Part shown: positions 7,141-13,535 of the stretch, one piece after another
Position numbering within the stretch: the first letter of the stretch is position 1
Layout: each line of letters starts with the position of its first letter
NCBI GenBank assembly: GCA_049514335.1
Contig: JBEKVE010000050.1
Span: 1 to 17,935, forward strand
From: JBEKVE01 sp049514335
GTDB lineage: Bacteria > Actinomycetota > Acidimicrobiia > Acidimicrobiales > UBA8190
DNA length: 17,935 nucleotides
Direction of reading: 5' to 3'
Translations under genes and position numbers: made by a program
Notes under the pieces: model-generated
What the model was told of the DNA's origin: nothing
Databases searched by the model: none
The model's input: only the letters and a program-made list of their open reading frames with translations

Positions 7141-7173
7141 GCCTGAAGCGGCGCCCGGGGCTGCGCCTCAGGC
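7141..7173. terminator. Hairpin between convergent genes (bidirectional terminator candidate)
   Basis: GCCTGA (7141-7146) pairs with TCAGGC (7168-7173), and inside it GGCGC (7150-7154) pairs with GCGCC (7163-7167), with a 3-base bulge (AGC) and an 8-base loop. The stem would be 11 bp and very GC-rich. It sits between the plus-strand gene ending at 7130 and the minus-strand gene ending at 7168, and the minus stop codon is part of the stem. There is no T tract on either side, as is common in high-GC actinobacteria. Confidence 0.6.
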
Positions 7174-7863
7174 GATGGGGAGGTCCCAGATGGGGAACCA
7201 CCGAGACAGGTCCGTCTCGATGGGCAGGTCCTCCGACACCACACTGCGGATGCGCAGCTCGAGCTCGGTGTCGCGCTGCTCGTTGCCGGCCGGGGCGAAG
7301 GGGTAGAAGGTGCCCTGCTTGGCCAGGTAGACGATATAGACCGGTTGGGTGACCGCATCGTCGGGCGCGGCGCCGGTGGCACCGGTGGCGTCGGCTCCGG
7401 GCGGTGCGGGGGTGAAGCCGAAGACCGAGCACAGCAGCTGGGTGCTCCACCCCGCGTCCTGCAGCGACGAGTGCACCATGTGGACCCTGGTGACGAGGTC
7501 GTCGATGCCGGCCGCCTCCACGATGATCCAGCGGTAGCCGAACTTGTCGCCCACGTGGCGCACGGTGGCCGGGGGGACCGGGGTGCCCGAGCCGGTCGCA
7601 CCCGGTGCGGCCGGAGCGCCCGAGCCCGTCGGGTCGCCCGAGCCCGTCGGGTCGTCCGGCGTGGCCAGCAAGCGCTCCAACTCGGCCTGCACGTCGGCGA
7701 AAGGCTGTCCGGCCGGAGGCTTGAAGCACACCCCGGCGCGACCGGTGGGGACGAGACCCACCGACACCTGCAGCGTGACGGCCGCCGACGGCAGCGAGAA
7801 CAGGGCGTCGAGGTTGGCCCGTACGGGCTTTGTGCGCCCGAGCAGCGTGTCGAACAGCCCCAT
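7168..7863 (-). CDS. pspAB: PspA-associated protein PspAB
   Basis: A 231-aa soluble protein. Its N-terminus MGLFDTLLGRTKPVRANLDALFSL..., the GLVPTGRAGVCFKP segment, and its position as the last gene after pspA and htpX match the actinobacterial PspAB family (YbjN-like fold). A Ser/Gly/Pro/Thr-rich linker (about 68-98) divides an N-terminal region (1-67) from a C-terminal region containing RHVGDKFGYRWIIVEA, an HMVHSSLQDAGW strand-helix part, and the FYPFAPAGNEQRDTELELR stretch. The role of the family is unproven; it is thought to act with PspA and HtpX in envelope stress response. The linker carries a DPTGSG duplication encoded by two perfect 18-bp DNA repeats. The start ATG at 7863 has only a weak AAAGG site, and there are 58 bases to htpX. 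Confidence 0.88.
   Translation of the reverse strand: MGLFDTLLGRTKPVRANLDALFSLPSAAVTLQVSVGLVPTGRAGVCFKPPAGQPFADVQAELERLLATPDDPTGSGDPTGSGAPAAPGATGSGTPVPPATVRHVGDKFGYRWIIVEAAGIDDLVTRVHMVHSSLQDAGWSTQLLCSVFGFTPAPPGADATGATGAAPDDAVTQPVYIVYLAKQGTFYPFAPAGNEQRDTELELRIRSVVSEDLPIETDLSRWFPIWDLPIA
7619..7654. repeat. Two perfect tandem 18-bp repeats inside pspAB
   Basis: The 18-bp unit CCCGAGCCCGTCGGGTCG occurs at 7619-7636 and again at 7637-7654 with no mismatch; a degenerate relative lies at 7586-7603. It is in frame (18 = 6 codons) and encodes the DPTGSG/DPTGSG linker of PspAB. It looks like slippage expansion of a flexible linker rather than a mobile element. Confidence 0.85.
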
Positions 7864-7893
7864 CAGAAAGCCTTTGCCTGCGGTGCCCGGCTC

Positions 7894-7912
7894 CCGGGGC
7901 GACGGTCCCCGG
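7894..7912. other. Inverted repeat in the htpX-pspAB gap
   Basis: CCGGGG (7894-7899) and CCCCGG (7907-7912) form a 6-bp perfect stem with a 7-base loop in the 58-base gap between htpX and pspAB. It could be an RNA processing or partial termination site that lowers pspAB relative to the upstream genes, or chance in GC-rich DNA. Confidence 0.35.
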
Positions 7913-7921
7913 CGCGGCTGG

Positions 7922-8851
7922 TCATGAAGGCTGGTTCATCTCGGCCTCGAGCTTGGCCAGCTGGTCGAGGCGCTTCTGCAGCGGCGGATGAGTCGAGAAC
8001 AATGACGACAGGCTGGTGCCGTTGGACAGGGCGGGCGTGAAGAAGAAGGCGTTGAAGTGCTCGGCCGAGCGCAGGTCCCGGGTGGGGATGCGCGACATCT
8101 CGCCGCTCACCTTGACGAGCGCCGAGGCCAGCAGCGACGGCCGCCCGATGAGGATCGCCCCCGAGCGGTCCGCAGCCAGCTCCCGGTAGCGCGACAGCGC
8201 CATGGTGAGCAGGAAGCTGATGGCGTAGATGACGGCCGACACGGCGATCACGACCAACTCGATCATGGCCGCGTTCTGGCCGCCGCTGTTGCGGTTGTTA
8301 CCGCCCCCGAAGCCGCCGAACAGCCCGGCGTAGATGGTGAAGCGGGTGACGAGCCCGGCGCACATGCCGAGGAAGCTGGCGATCGTCATGACGGCCACGT
8401 CGCGATGCGCCACGTGGGACAGCTCGTGGGCCAGGACCGCCTCGAGCTCGGGCTCGTCCAGGCGCCGCATGATGCCCCTGGTGGCGCACACCACGGCGTT
8501 GGACGGGTTGCGCCCGGTGGCGAAGGCGTTGGGCATGTCGACCTCGGCGATGGCCACCCGGGGCTTCTTCATGTCGGCCAGCGCGCACAGGCGGTCCACC
8601 ACGCCGTGCAGCTCGGGCTCCTGCTCGGGCGTCACGATGTGGCCGTGCATCCCGAACAGGGCGATCTTGTCGGAGAACCAGTACTGGCAGAACAAGATGA
8701 CGGCGGCGAAGACGAGCACCACCGCCACGCTGACGCCGACGGCGATGAGGATGCCGATGACGACGGCGTAGAGGATGACCATGAACAATCCGGTGAGGAA
8801 CATCCGGAACGTGAGGCCGTGGTCGGCAGGGATGCGGCGGTTGATCGCCAT
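7922..8851 (-). CDS. htpX: M48-family membrane zinc metalloprotease HtpX
   Basis: A 309-aa integral-membrane protease. Two adjacent hydrophobic segments (about 15-36 and 38-58) start the protein. The zinc-binding HELSH motif is at 142-146 in AVLAHELSHVAHRD, and the third ligand Glu is at 224 in RYRELAAD. A hydrophobic hairpin between them (about 155-180 and 195-220) is split by a Gly/Asn-rich loop (GGFGGGNNRNSGGQ). The C-terminus carries the FSTHPPLQKRLDQL motif typical of HtpX. Family role: cleaves misfolded membrane proteins at the cytoplasmic face. The ATG at 8851 shares one base with the pspA stop (TGATG), so the genes are translationally coupled, and this pairing with PspA indicates envelope quality control. 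Length and motif set are normal for the family. Confidence 0.95.
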   Translation of the reverse strand: MAINRRIPADHGLTFRMFLTGLFMVILYAVVIGILIAVGVSVAVVLVFAAVILFCQYWFSDKIALFGMHGHIVTPEQEPELHGVVDRLCALADMKKPRVAIAEVDMPNAFATGRNPSNAVVCATRGIMRRLDEPELEAVLAHELSHVAHRDVAVMTIASFLGMCAGLVTRFTIYAGLFGGFGGGNNRNSGGQNAAMIELVVIAVSAVIYAISFLLTMALSRYRELAADRSGAILIGRPSLLASALVKVSGEMSRIPTRDLRSAEHFNAFFFTPALSNGTSLSSLFSTHPPLQKRLDQLAKLEAEMNQPS

Positions 8852-9672
8852 CAGGAATTCACCTCTGGTCGGTTCGTTGTTGCGTCGTGGACAGGTGGGA
8901 TCTCGGTGGCCGCACCGGCTCCGGGGGCGTCGAGCGCGGGGGCGGCCCCGGCGGGGGGGAGGGTGGGCGCAGGGGCGGCGGCCAACTCGGACTTGAGGGC
9001 GGCCAGCTCCCGGTCGACCTGGGAGGTGGCCGACACCTGGTTCAGACGGGCCTGGATGTCGTCGGTGCTCGACCCGAGGTCGGTGAGCGCGCCCGAGGCG
9101 AGCAGCTCGTCGATGGCACCGGCACGCGCCTGCATCTGGGTGATCTTGTCCTGGGCCCGCTCCATGACCATGCCGGCGTCGCCCATCGACGACGAGATGC
9201 CCGCCGCCGCCTCGCCGATCTTGGACTGCGCCTCGGCCGCGGTGTAGGTCGCCTTCAGGGTCTCCTTGCGGGTGCGGAACGCCGCCACCTGGGTCTGGAG
9301 TCGCTGGGACGTCTCCACCAGCTTGTCCTCCTGGGCCTGGATCTGGGCGTGCTGGGTGTCGAGGTCGCTCAGCTCCCCGGCGATCGCCGCCCGGCGGGCG
9401 AGGGCCTCGCGCGCCAGGTCCTCGTTCCCCTGGCCCAGGGCCAGGCGGGCCTGGTCCTGGAGCTTGGCCGCCTGCTGCTGGAGCTGGGTGGCCTGGATCT
9501 CGATGCGCTTGCGGGCCGTCGCCACCTCGGCCACGCTCCGGCGCATCTTCTGGATGTTCTCGACCTGCTTCTCGTAGGAGAGGTCGAGGGTGTCGCGGGG
9601 ATCCTCGACGCGGTCGAGCACCTTGTTGGCCTTGGCCCGGAAGATGTTCAAGAAGCGTTGGATCACGCCCAT
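8851..9672 (-). CDS. pspA: PspA/IM30-family phage shock protein
   Basis: A 273-aa peripheral membrane protein. It starts with the amphipathic helix MGVIQRFLNIFRAKANKVLDRVEDP that binds anionic membranes. A long alpha-helical coiled coil (about 30-225) follows, full of Gln/Ala/Glu heptads (for example QLQQQAAKLQDQARLAL). The last ~45 residues are a Pro/Ala-rich tail not found in E. coli PspA. Family role: polymerises on stressed membranes to limit proton leakage, ESCRT-III like. The ATG at 9672 is the only start that gives the family N-terminus; upstream frame is not coding. An AAGGGGA site lies about 10 bases ahead. It is the first gene of pspA-htpX-pspAB; no classical pspF or pspC genes are near. 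Confidence 0.94.
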   Translation of the reverse strand: MGVIQRFLNIFRAKANKVLDRVEDPRDTLDLSYEKQVENIQKMRRSVAEVATARKRIEIQATQLQQQAAKLQDQARLALGQGNEDLAREALARRAAIAGELSDLDTQHAQIQAQEDKLVETSQRLQTQVAAFRTRKETLKATYTAAEAQSKIGEAAAGISSSMGDAGMVMERAQDKITQMQARAGAIDELLASGALTDLGSSTDDIQARLNQVSATSQVDRELAALKSELAAAPAPTLPPAGAAPALDAPGAGAATEIPPVHDATTNRPEVNS

Positions 9673-9740
9673 GGCGTGCGGTTCCCCTTCATGGTGTCCC
9701 CGTCGTGGTGGGCACCGCCGGTCGCCCGGCGTCACCCCCG

Positions 9741-9746
9741 AGCATA
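9741..9746 (-). promoter_or_regulatory. Likely -10 element for pspA-htpX-pspAB (TATGCT)
   Basis: Read on the minus strand this is TATGCT, close to TAnnnT, in the gap between divergent pspA and mca. It would put the mRNA 5' end near 9734, leaving about 60 bases of leader before the pspA ATG at 9672. No convincing -35 was found; the GCGTCA about 17 bases upstream is not a good match. A stress sigma factor promoter cannot be excluded. Confidence 0.45.
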
Positions 9747-9895
9747 GGGGAGGGGCATCGGGCTGACGCCGCACCGGGCGCCCCTGCGACGCCACGAGGT
9801 CCAGGTCGGGGGCCCCGCCGGGCCACGGGCCGGGGATGGCGGGTGTCTGAGGCCGGGGCTCGACGGGCCGTGACCGGGGCCGTCCGGCGTCCGGG

Positions 9896-9901
9896 TACCG
9901 T
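9896..9901 (+). promoter_or_regulatory. Likely -10 element of a leaderless mca promoter (TACCGT)
   Basis: TACCGT ends 6 bases before the ATG at 9908, so the transcript should begin at or near the start codon. The identical hexamer appears 7 bases before two other starts in this window (12237 minus and 16212 minus). Confidence 0.55.
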
Positions 9902-9907
9902 GAGGTG

Positions 9908-10885
9908 ATGCGCAGCGGCCTGTGCCTCCTCACCGTCCACGCCCATCCCGACGACGAGGCCTCCAAGGGGCCCGCCACCGTCGCCCGCTACCACGCCGAG
10001 GGCGTGCACACCGTGCTCGTGTGCTGCACCGGGGGGGAGGAGGGCGACATCCTCAACCCCGCCATGGACACCCCCGAGGTGCGCGCCGACCTGCCCGCCG
10101 TCCGGCGCGGCGAGCTCGAGGCGGCCACCGCCGTGATCGGCTACGACGAGGTCGTCATGCTCGGCTACCGCGACTCGGGCATGCCCGACTCCCCGGCCAA
10201 CGCCAACCCCGAGTGCTTCGCCCAGGCCCCCCTGGAGGAGGCCGTGGGGCGCCTGGTGGCGGTGATCCGCCGGGTGCGGGCCCAGGTCATCGTCACCTAC
10301 GGCGACGACCAGCAGGGCTATCCGCACCCCGACCACCTGCGGGTGCACGACATCTCCGTGGCCGCCTTCGACGCCGCCGGCGACCCCGACGCCTACCCCG
10401 AGGCGGGGGAGGCGTTCCAGCCGCTCAAGCTGTACTACGTGGGTTGGTCGGCGGCCCGCATCCTCGCCCTGCACGAGAAGTTCCTGGAGCTCGGGATCGA
10501 GTCGCCCTTCGACGACGCCTGGCTCGAGCGCGCCACCAAGCAGCTCCGCCCCTACACCACGGCGGTGGACATAAGCGACTACGCCGACGTGCGGCGCGAG
10601 GCCCTTCTGGCCCACGCCACGCAGGTCGACCCGGTGTCGCCGTTCTGGTTCGGGCTGCCCCCCGAGGTGGCGCGCGACGTCCACCCCGTCGACGAGTACA
10701 TCCTCGCCCGCAGTCTGGTGGGCCCGCCGCCCCCGGCGACCGCCGAGGTGGTGCGCTCGTGGGCCGACGGGTCGGAGCCGGCGGGGCACGGGTCGCCGGG
10801 CGGGCGGGGGCAGGGGGACGGCCCGGGGGCCGAGGCCGAGGAGGACGACCTGTTCGCCGGTGTGCGGGACCTCGCTGCTCGGTAA
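9908..10885 (+). CDS. mca: Mycothiol S-conjugate amidase Mca
   Basis: A 325-aa zinc hydrolase of the LmbE/PIG-L fold. The zinc site reads HAHPDDEASKGPATVARY; His13 and Asp16 are ligands, and the third ligand is His143 in YPHPDH (about 139-143). The SKGPAT variant after HPDDE is typical of Mca, whereas the biosynthetic MshB has a different sequence there. Other Mca-like features are CTGGEEGDILNP, a QPLKLYY segment, HATQVDP, and the C-terminal EDDLFAG that ends M. tuberculosis-type Mca. Mca cuts mycothiol conjugates of toxic electrophiles into a mercapturic acid and glucosaminyl-inositol, so the host must make mycothiol. The length is longer than the usual ~290 aa because of a Gly/Pro-rich linker (about 275-312). 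The start is the ATG at 9908 (leaderless); the overlapping GTG at 9905 is less likely. Confidence 0.92.
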   Translation: MRSGLCLLTVHAHPDDEASKGPATVARYHAEGVHTVLVCCTGGEEGDILNPAMDTPEVRADLPAVRRGELEAATAVIGYDEVVMLGYRDSGMPDSPANANPECFAQAPLEEAVGRLVAVIRRVRAQVIVTYGDDQQGYPHPDHLRVHDISVAAFDAAGDPDAYPEAGEAFQPLKLYYVGWSAARILALHEKFLELGIESPFDDAWLERATKQLRPYTTAVDISDYADVRREALLAHATQVDPVSPFWFGLPPEVARDVHPVDEYILARSLVGPPPPATAEVVRSWADGSEPAGHGSPGGRGQGDGPGAEAEEDDLFAGVRDLAAR

Positions 10886-10888
10886 CAT
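10883..10888 (+). promoter_or_regulatory. Likely -10 element for the SCP2 gene (TAACAT)
   Basis: TAACAT overlaps the last codon region of mca. It would start a transcript near 10895 with about 55 bases of leader before the ATG at 10950, which is preceded by AGGGAGGG (10937-10944). The -35 region is weak. The gene may also be read from mca. Confidence 0.45.
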
Positions 10889-10949
10889 GCGGCACCACAC
10901 GGCCGAGCCCCACGGCGGCCGGTGCTCACGAAACCCAGGGAGGGACGAC

Positions 10950-11336
10950 ATGTCGAAGTGGCTCACCCAGGAGTGGCTCGACGAGACCAAGAAGATGGCC
11001 GAGGGCCAGCCCGAGCGGCCCGGCGCCTCCGCCCGCATGCAGTACGTGGTCACCGGCGGACCTGACGGGAACATCGACTACTACTGGATCCTCGAGAACG
11101 GCAAGATCGTCACGAGCCAGCTGGGCACCCTCGACGACGCCGAGGTGACGCTCACCACCGGCTACGCCGACGCCCTCAAGATCCAGAAGGGCGAGCTCGA
11201 CGCCAACGCCGCCTTCATGCAGGGGAAGGTGAAGGTCACGGGGAACATGGCGAAGGTCATGTCGCTGCTCCCCATCACCAACTCCCCCGAGTACAAGCTG
11301 CTGCAGAAGGAGATCTCCGACATCACCGAGTACTGA
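10950..11336 (+). CDS. SCP2 sterol-binding-domain protein
   Basis: A 128-aa stand-alone SCP2-fold protein. It opens with a short helix (WLTQEWLDETKKMAEG) and then carries the expected beta-sheet order: YVVTGGPDGNIDYYWILENGKI, VTLTTGYADALKIQKGELDANAAFMQGKVKVTGNMAKVM. The run GELDANAAFMQGKVKVTGN is the usual SCP2 signature (asp/asn turn then K-V-x-G). These proteins bind or present hydrophobic ligands such as acyl chains or sterol-like molecules; in actinobacteria they often sit near acyl-CoA or steroid catabolism genes. Nothing else here fixes the ligand. The ATG start has a strong AGGGAGGG site 5 bases upstream. It is convergent with the following deacetylase gene. Confidence 0.9.
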   Translation: MSKWLTQEWLDETKKMAEGQPERPGASARMQYVVTGGPDGNIDYYWILENGKIVTSQLGTLDDAEVTLTTGYADALKIQKGELDANAAFMQGKVKVTGNMAKVMSLLPITNSPEYKLLQKEISDITEY

Positions 11337-11352
11337 TCGGTGGTGTCGCGGC

Positions 11353-11375
11353 GGGCGTGGCGCCCACCGCGGTGG
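11353..11375. terminator. Hairpin and palindrome between convergent genes
   Basis: GGGCG (11353-11357) pairs with CGCCC (11361-11365) around a 3-base loop, and overlapping its end is the perfect 12-bp palindrome CCACCGCGGTGG (11364-11375). It lies in the 64-base gap between the SCP2 gene and the convergent deacetylase gene. A terminator in both directions is likely, although no T tract is present. Confidence 0.45.
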
Positions 11376-11400
11376 TGAGGTGCGGTCCGATGCGCTTCCC

Positions 11401-12237
11401 TCAGGAGGCGCCGCGCATGAGATCGCGAAGCGGCCTGTACCCGATGAGGGTCACGCCCGCGTCGTCGAGCGCGCCGCGCAGCGTGGGGTCGTTCACGAGC
11501 AACCCGTGGTCGTCGACGCGCGCCTCCCAGTCCGGCGCCATGGCCTCGAGCTCGGGGCTGTCCACGGCGGGGTGGAGGTAGGCCTCGGTGACGCCCGGGC
11601 GCAGGCCGGGCAGGGCGTCGAGGAGGATCTGGCGACTGCCCACACCGGGCACGTACACGAAGTCGTCGGGATACAGCACCCCCGCCTCGGTGGCGAGGGC
11701 CCGGAAGGGGAAGCCGATGAGCGCTTCGGTGTCGGGTCCCGACAGCCGCAGCGGGAGGCGGAACTCCACGGCCAGGTCCAGATAGACGTCGAAGAACTCG
11801 GAGCGGATCTGCATGGTGCCCATGTGGGCGTCGAGGTGGCTGACGTCGAAGCCCCACAGGATGGCCCGCTCCACCTGGGCCCGGCACTCGCGCCGCACCT
11901 CGTCGAGATCGGCGTGGTCCCACACGTCCTCCACGGTGCGGGGGAACCCGCCGTCCCCGTCGAGCAGCGACGGGGCGTGCGTGATCGGACCCCAGCGGTA
12001 GAGGTCGTACTGGGCGTTGACGGTCAGGTGGACGCCGACGTCCTCACCCCGGTAGCCGGCCGCCGCGCCACGGGACCATGGGCAGGGCACCATGAGGCTG
12101 GCACTCGTCGCCACCCCGTCGCGCAGGGCCTGGTAGACGCCCACGTTGGCGGCGTGACAGAAGCCCAGGTCGTCGCAGTTGAGGATGAGGAGCTTGGCGT
12201 CCTCTGGGTATCCGAGCCGTTCGGCGAGCGAAGCCAC
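11401..12237 (-). CDS. YdjC/ChbG-family carbohydrate deacetylase
   Basis: A 278-aa protein of the ChbG/YdjC fold (metal-dependent polysaccharide-deacetylase-like barrel). The motifs are LILNCDDLGFCHAANVG (about 18-34; the adjacent Asp pair binds metal), DVGVHLTVNAQ (His metal ligand) and SHLDAHMGTM (His pair). ChbG removes an N-acetyl group from acetylated sugars such as chitobiose; the substrate here is unknown. The frame is open further upstream, but the start is set at GTG 12237 because TACCGT lies exactly 7 bases before it and the upstream residues are not family-like. The gene converges with the SCP2 gene. A small open reading frame precedes it on the same strand with a 37-base gap. Confidence 0.88.
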   Translation of the reverse strand: MASLAERLGYPEDAKLLILNCDDLGFCHAANVGVYQALRDGVATSASLMVPCPWSRGAAAGYRGEDVGVHLTVNAQYDLYRWGPITHAPSLLDGDGGFPRTVEDVWDHADLDEVRRECRAQVERAILWGFDVSHLDAHMGTMQIRSEFFDVYLDLAVEFRLPLRLSGPDTEALIGFPFRALATEAGVLYPDDFVYVPGVGSRQILLDALPGLRPGVTEAYLHPAVDSPELEAMAPDWEARVDDHGLLVNDPTLRGALDDAGVTLIGYRPLRDLMRGAS

Positions 12238-12244
12238 GCGTTCG

Positions 12245-12250
12245 ACGGTA
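12245..12250 (-). promoter_or_regulatory. Likely -10 element of a leaderless deacetylase promoter (TACCGT)
   Basis: On the minus strand TACCGT is followed by exactly 7 bases and then the GTG start at 12237. The flanking GGCAC before it resembles GGCAG before the TACCGT at 16220-16225. Confidence 0.55.
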
Positions 12251-12274
12251 GTGCCCCCGCCGGACCGGTCGTGC

Positions 12275-12463
12275 TCAAGCGGCGTCGGCGTGCTGGGCGG
12301 GGAGGTCCGACGACGTGCTCGCCAGGGCGGCCCGGGCCGCCGCCAGGCCCTGGCGGCCGACGATGCGGGTGGGCTCGTCGAGGCGCCAATCGCTGTCGGC
12401 GTCCGCCCGCGGGACACGGCGCACCACGTCGCCTGTCAGGGGCAGCTGCGGCTGGTATTCCAC
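12275..12463 (-). CDS. Small uncharacterised protein (62 aa)
   Basis: I do not recognise the family. The frame shows strong coding character: almost every third base is G or C over about 60 codons, and the frame is free of stops back to 12520. The likely start is GTG at 12463, giving MEYQPQLPLTGDVVRR and then a charged part DSDWRLDEPTRIVGRQGLAAARAAL that looks like an amphipathic helix. No cysteine or membrane segment is present. It ends 37 bases before the deacetylase start and could be transcribed with it, although the deacetylase has its own promoter motif. It is divergent from the oxidoreductase starting at 12501, with 37 bases between start codons. An alternative is an upstream start overlapping that gene's beginning. 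Confidence 0.55.
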   Translation of the reverse strand: MEYQPQLPLTGDVVRRVPRADADSDWRLDEPTRIVGRQGLAAARAALASTSSDLPAQHADAA

Positions 12464-12486
12464 GACACGAGCATCGCGCCGGGGTG

Positions 12487-12492
12487 TAACAC
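12487..12492 (+). promoter_or_regulatory. Possible -10 element of a near-leaderless promoter (TAACAC)
   Basis: TAACAC(T) ends 8 bases before the GTG at 12501, with no Shine-Dalgarno sequence between. It is one base looser than the TACCGT cases and the sixth base is C, not T, so support is weaker. Confidence 0.4.
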
Positions 12493-12500
12493 TGCTGCCC

Positions 12501-13457
12501 GTGGAGCGATTCGGCATCACCGTCCCCTTCGACGACGTCCCCCTGCGCGACCACCCGGCCTGGTACAGCCGGCTGGCGGATCTGGGCTACACCGACGTGT
12601 GGACGGGGGAGTCCAACGGCGCCGACGGCTTCACGCCGTTGGCGGTGGCGGCCGTGGCGAGCGACCGGCTGCAGCTGGGGACGGCGGTGGTTCCCGTGTA
12701 CACCCGGGGGCCGGGGCTCCTCGCCATGCAGGCCGCAACCATGGCCGAGCTCGCCCCGGGCCGCTTCGCTCTCGGGGTGGGATCGTCGTCCGACGTCATC
12801 GTCGAGCGCTGGAACGCCACGCCGTTCACCGCCCCCTACGCCCGGGTGCGCGACACCGTCCGCTTTCTGCGCCACGCCCTCACCGGCGAGAAGGTGGACG
12901 CCGCCTACGAGACGTTCTCGGTGCGCGGCTTCCGCCTGGCTCGGCCGCCCGAGCGTCCGCCCCCCGTGTACGTCGCCGCCCTGCGCCCCGGCATGCTCCG
13001 TCTGGCCGGGCGCGAGGCGGACGGTGCCATCGTCAATTGGCTGTCGGCCACCGACGTGGCCACGGTCGTTCCCGAGGTGGGCGGAGGCAAGGAGATCGTG
13101 GCCCGCATCTTCGTGTGCCCCACCGAGGACGCCGAGCGCGCCCGGTTCGTGGGACGCATGGCGGTGGCCGCCTACCTGAACGTCGCCGTCTACGCCGAGT
13201 TCCACCGCTGGTTGGGGCGCGCACCGCTGCTCGAGGGGATGTGGTCGGCGTGGGCGTCCGGCGACCGCAAGGCGGCGCTGGCTGCCATCCCCGACGAGGT
13301 CGTGGACGATCTCGTCATCCACGGATCGGCGTCGGCGTGCCGCGCCCAGGTGCAGCGCTACGTGGACAACGGGGTCACGGTCCCGGTGCTGGCCGTGCTG
13401 GCCAGCGGCGACGAGCTCACGAGCGCGGTCGAGGCGCTGGCGCCGTCACATCCCTGA
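12501..13457 (+). CDS. LLM-class flavin-dependent oxidoreductase (probably F420-dependent)
   Basis: A 318-aa luciferase-like TIM-barrel oxidoreductase. MERFGITVPFDD starts the first strand; LADLGYTDVWTGE is the family signature for strand 2. LQLGTAVVPVYTRGPGLLAMQAATMAELAPGRFALGVGSSS is the typical long segment with the GRF-x-LG-x-G loop. The second half has PPPVYVAALRPGMLRLAGREADGAIVNWL, the conserved turn that approaches the cofactor. The length and the GVGSSS pattern are those of F420-dependent members (TIGR03559-like or similar); FMN use cannot be excluded. The GTG at 12501 fits the family N-terminus; the frame continues upstream but does not look coding. It stands alone between divergent and convergent neighbours. 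The substrate is unknown. Confidence 0.9.
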   Translation: MERFGITVPFDDVPLRDHPAWYSRLADLGYTDVWTGESNGADGFTPLAVAAVASDRLQLGTAVVPVYTRGPGLLAMQAATMAELAPGRFALGVGSSSDVIVERWNATPFTAPYARVRDTVRFLRHALTGEKVDAAYETFSVRGFRLARPPERPPPVYVAALRPGMLRLAGREADGAIVNWLSATDVATVVPEVGGGKEIVARIFVCPTEDAERARFVGRMAVAAYLNVAVYAEFHRWLGRAPLLEGMWSAWASGDRKAALAAIPDEVVDDLVIHGSASACRAQVQRYVDNGVTVPVLAVLASGDELTSAVEALAPSHP

Positions 13458-13535
13458 GGGTCGTCGTGCCCGAGCGAACGGGGGGCCGGCAGCGTCAGCG
13501 AACAGCGTCGGTCAGCCGCGTGAGCGTCAGGCGCG

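Noticed and set aside
5721..7601. A 626-codon minus-strand frame opposite the dehydratase and the 335-aa gene
   Set aside because: Composition is typical of antisense shadow and it crosses a strong terminator and the pspAB gene in another frame.
8057..9247. A 396-codon plus-strand frame opposite htpX and pspA
   Set aside because: Both minus-strand genes have diagnostic motifs; this frame has none.
9689..11074. A 461-codon minus-strand frame opposite mca
   Set aside because: mca has its full zinc site on the plus strand; this frame is Gly/His/Arg-rich and has no domain.
12024..13322. A 432-codon minus-strand frame overlapping the deacetylase start and the second LLM gene
   Set aside because: It is out of frame with the recognised deacetylase and antisense to a clear oxidoreductase.
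13458..13535. Terminator or repeat in the gap with several GCGTCA-like pieces
   Set aside because: The pieces are short and irregular and do not form a convincing hairpin.
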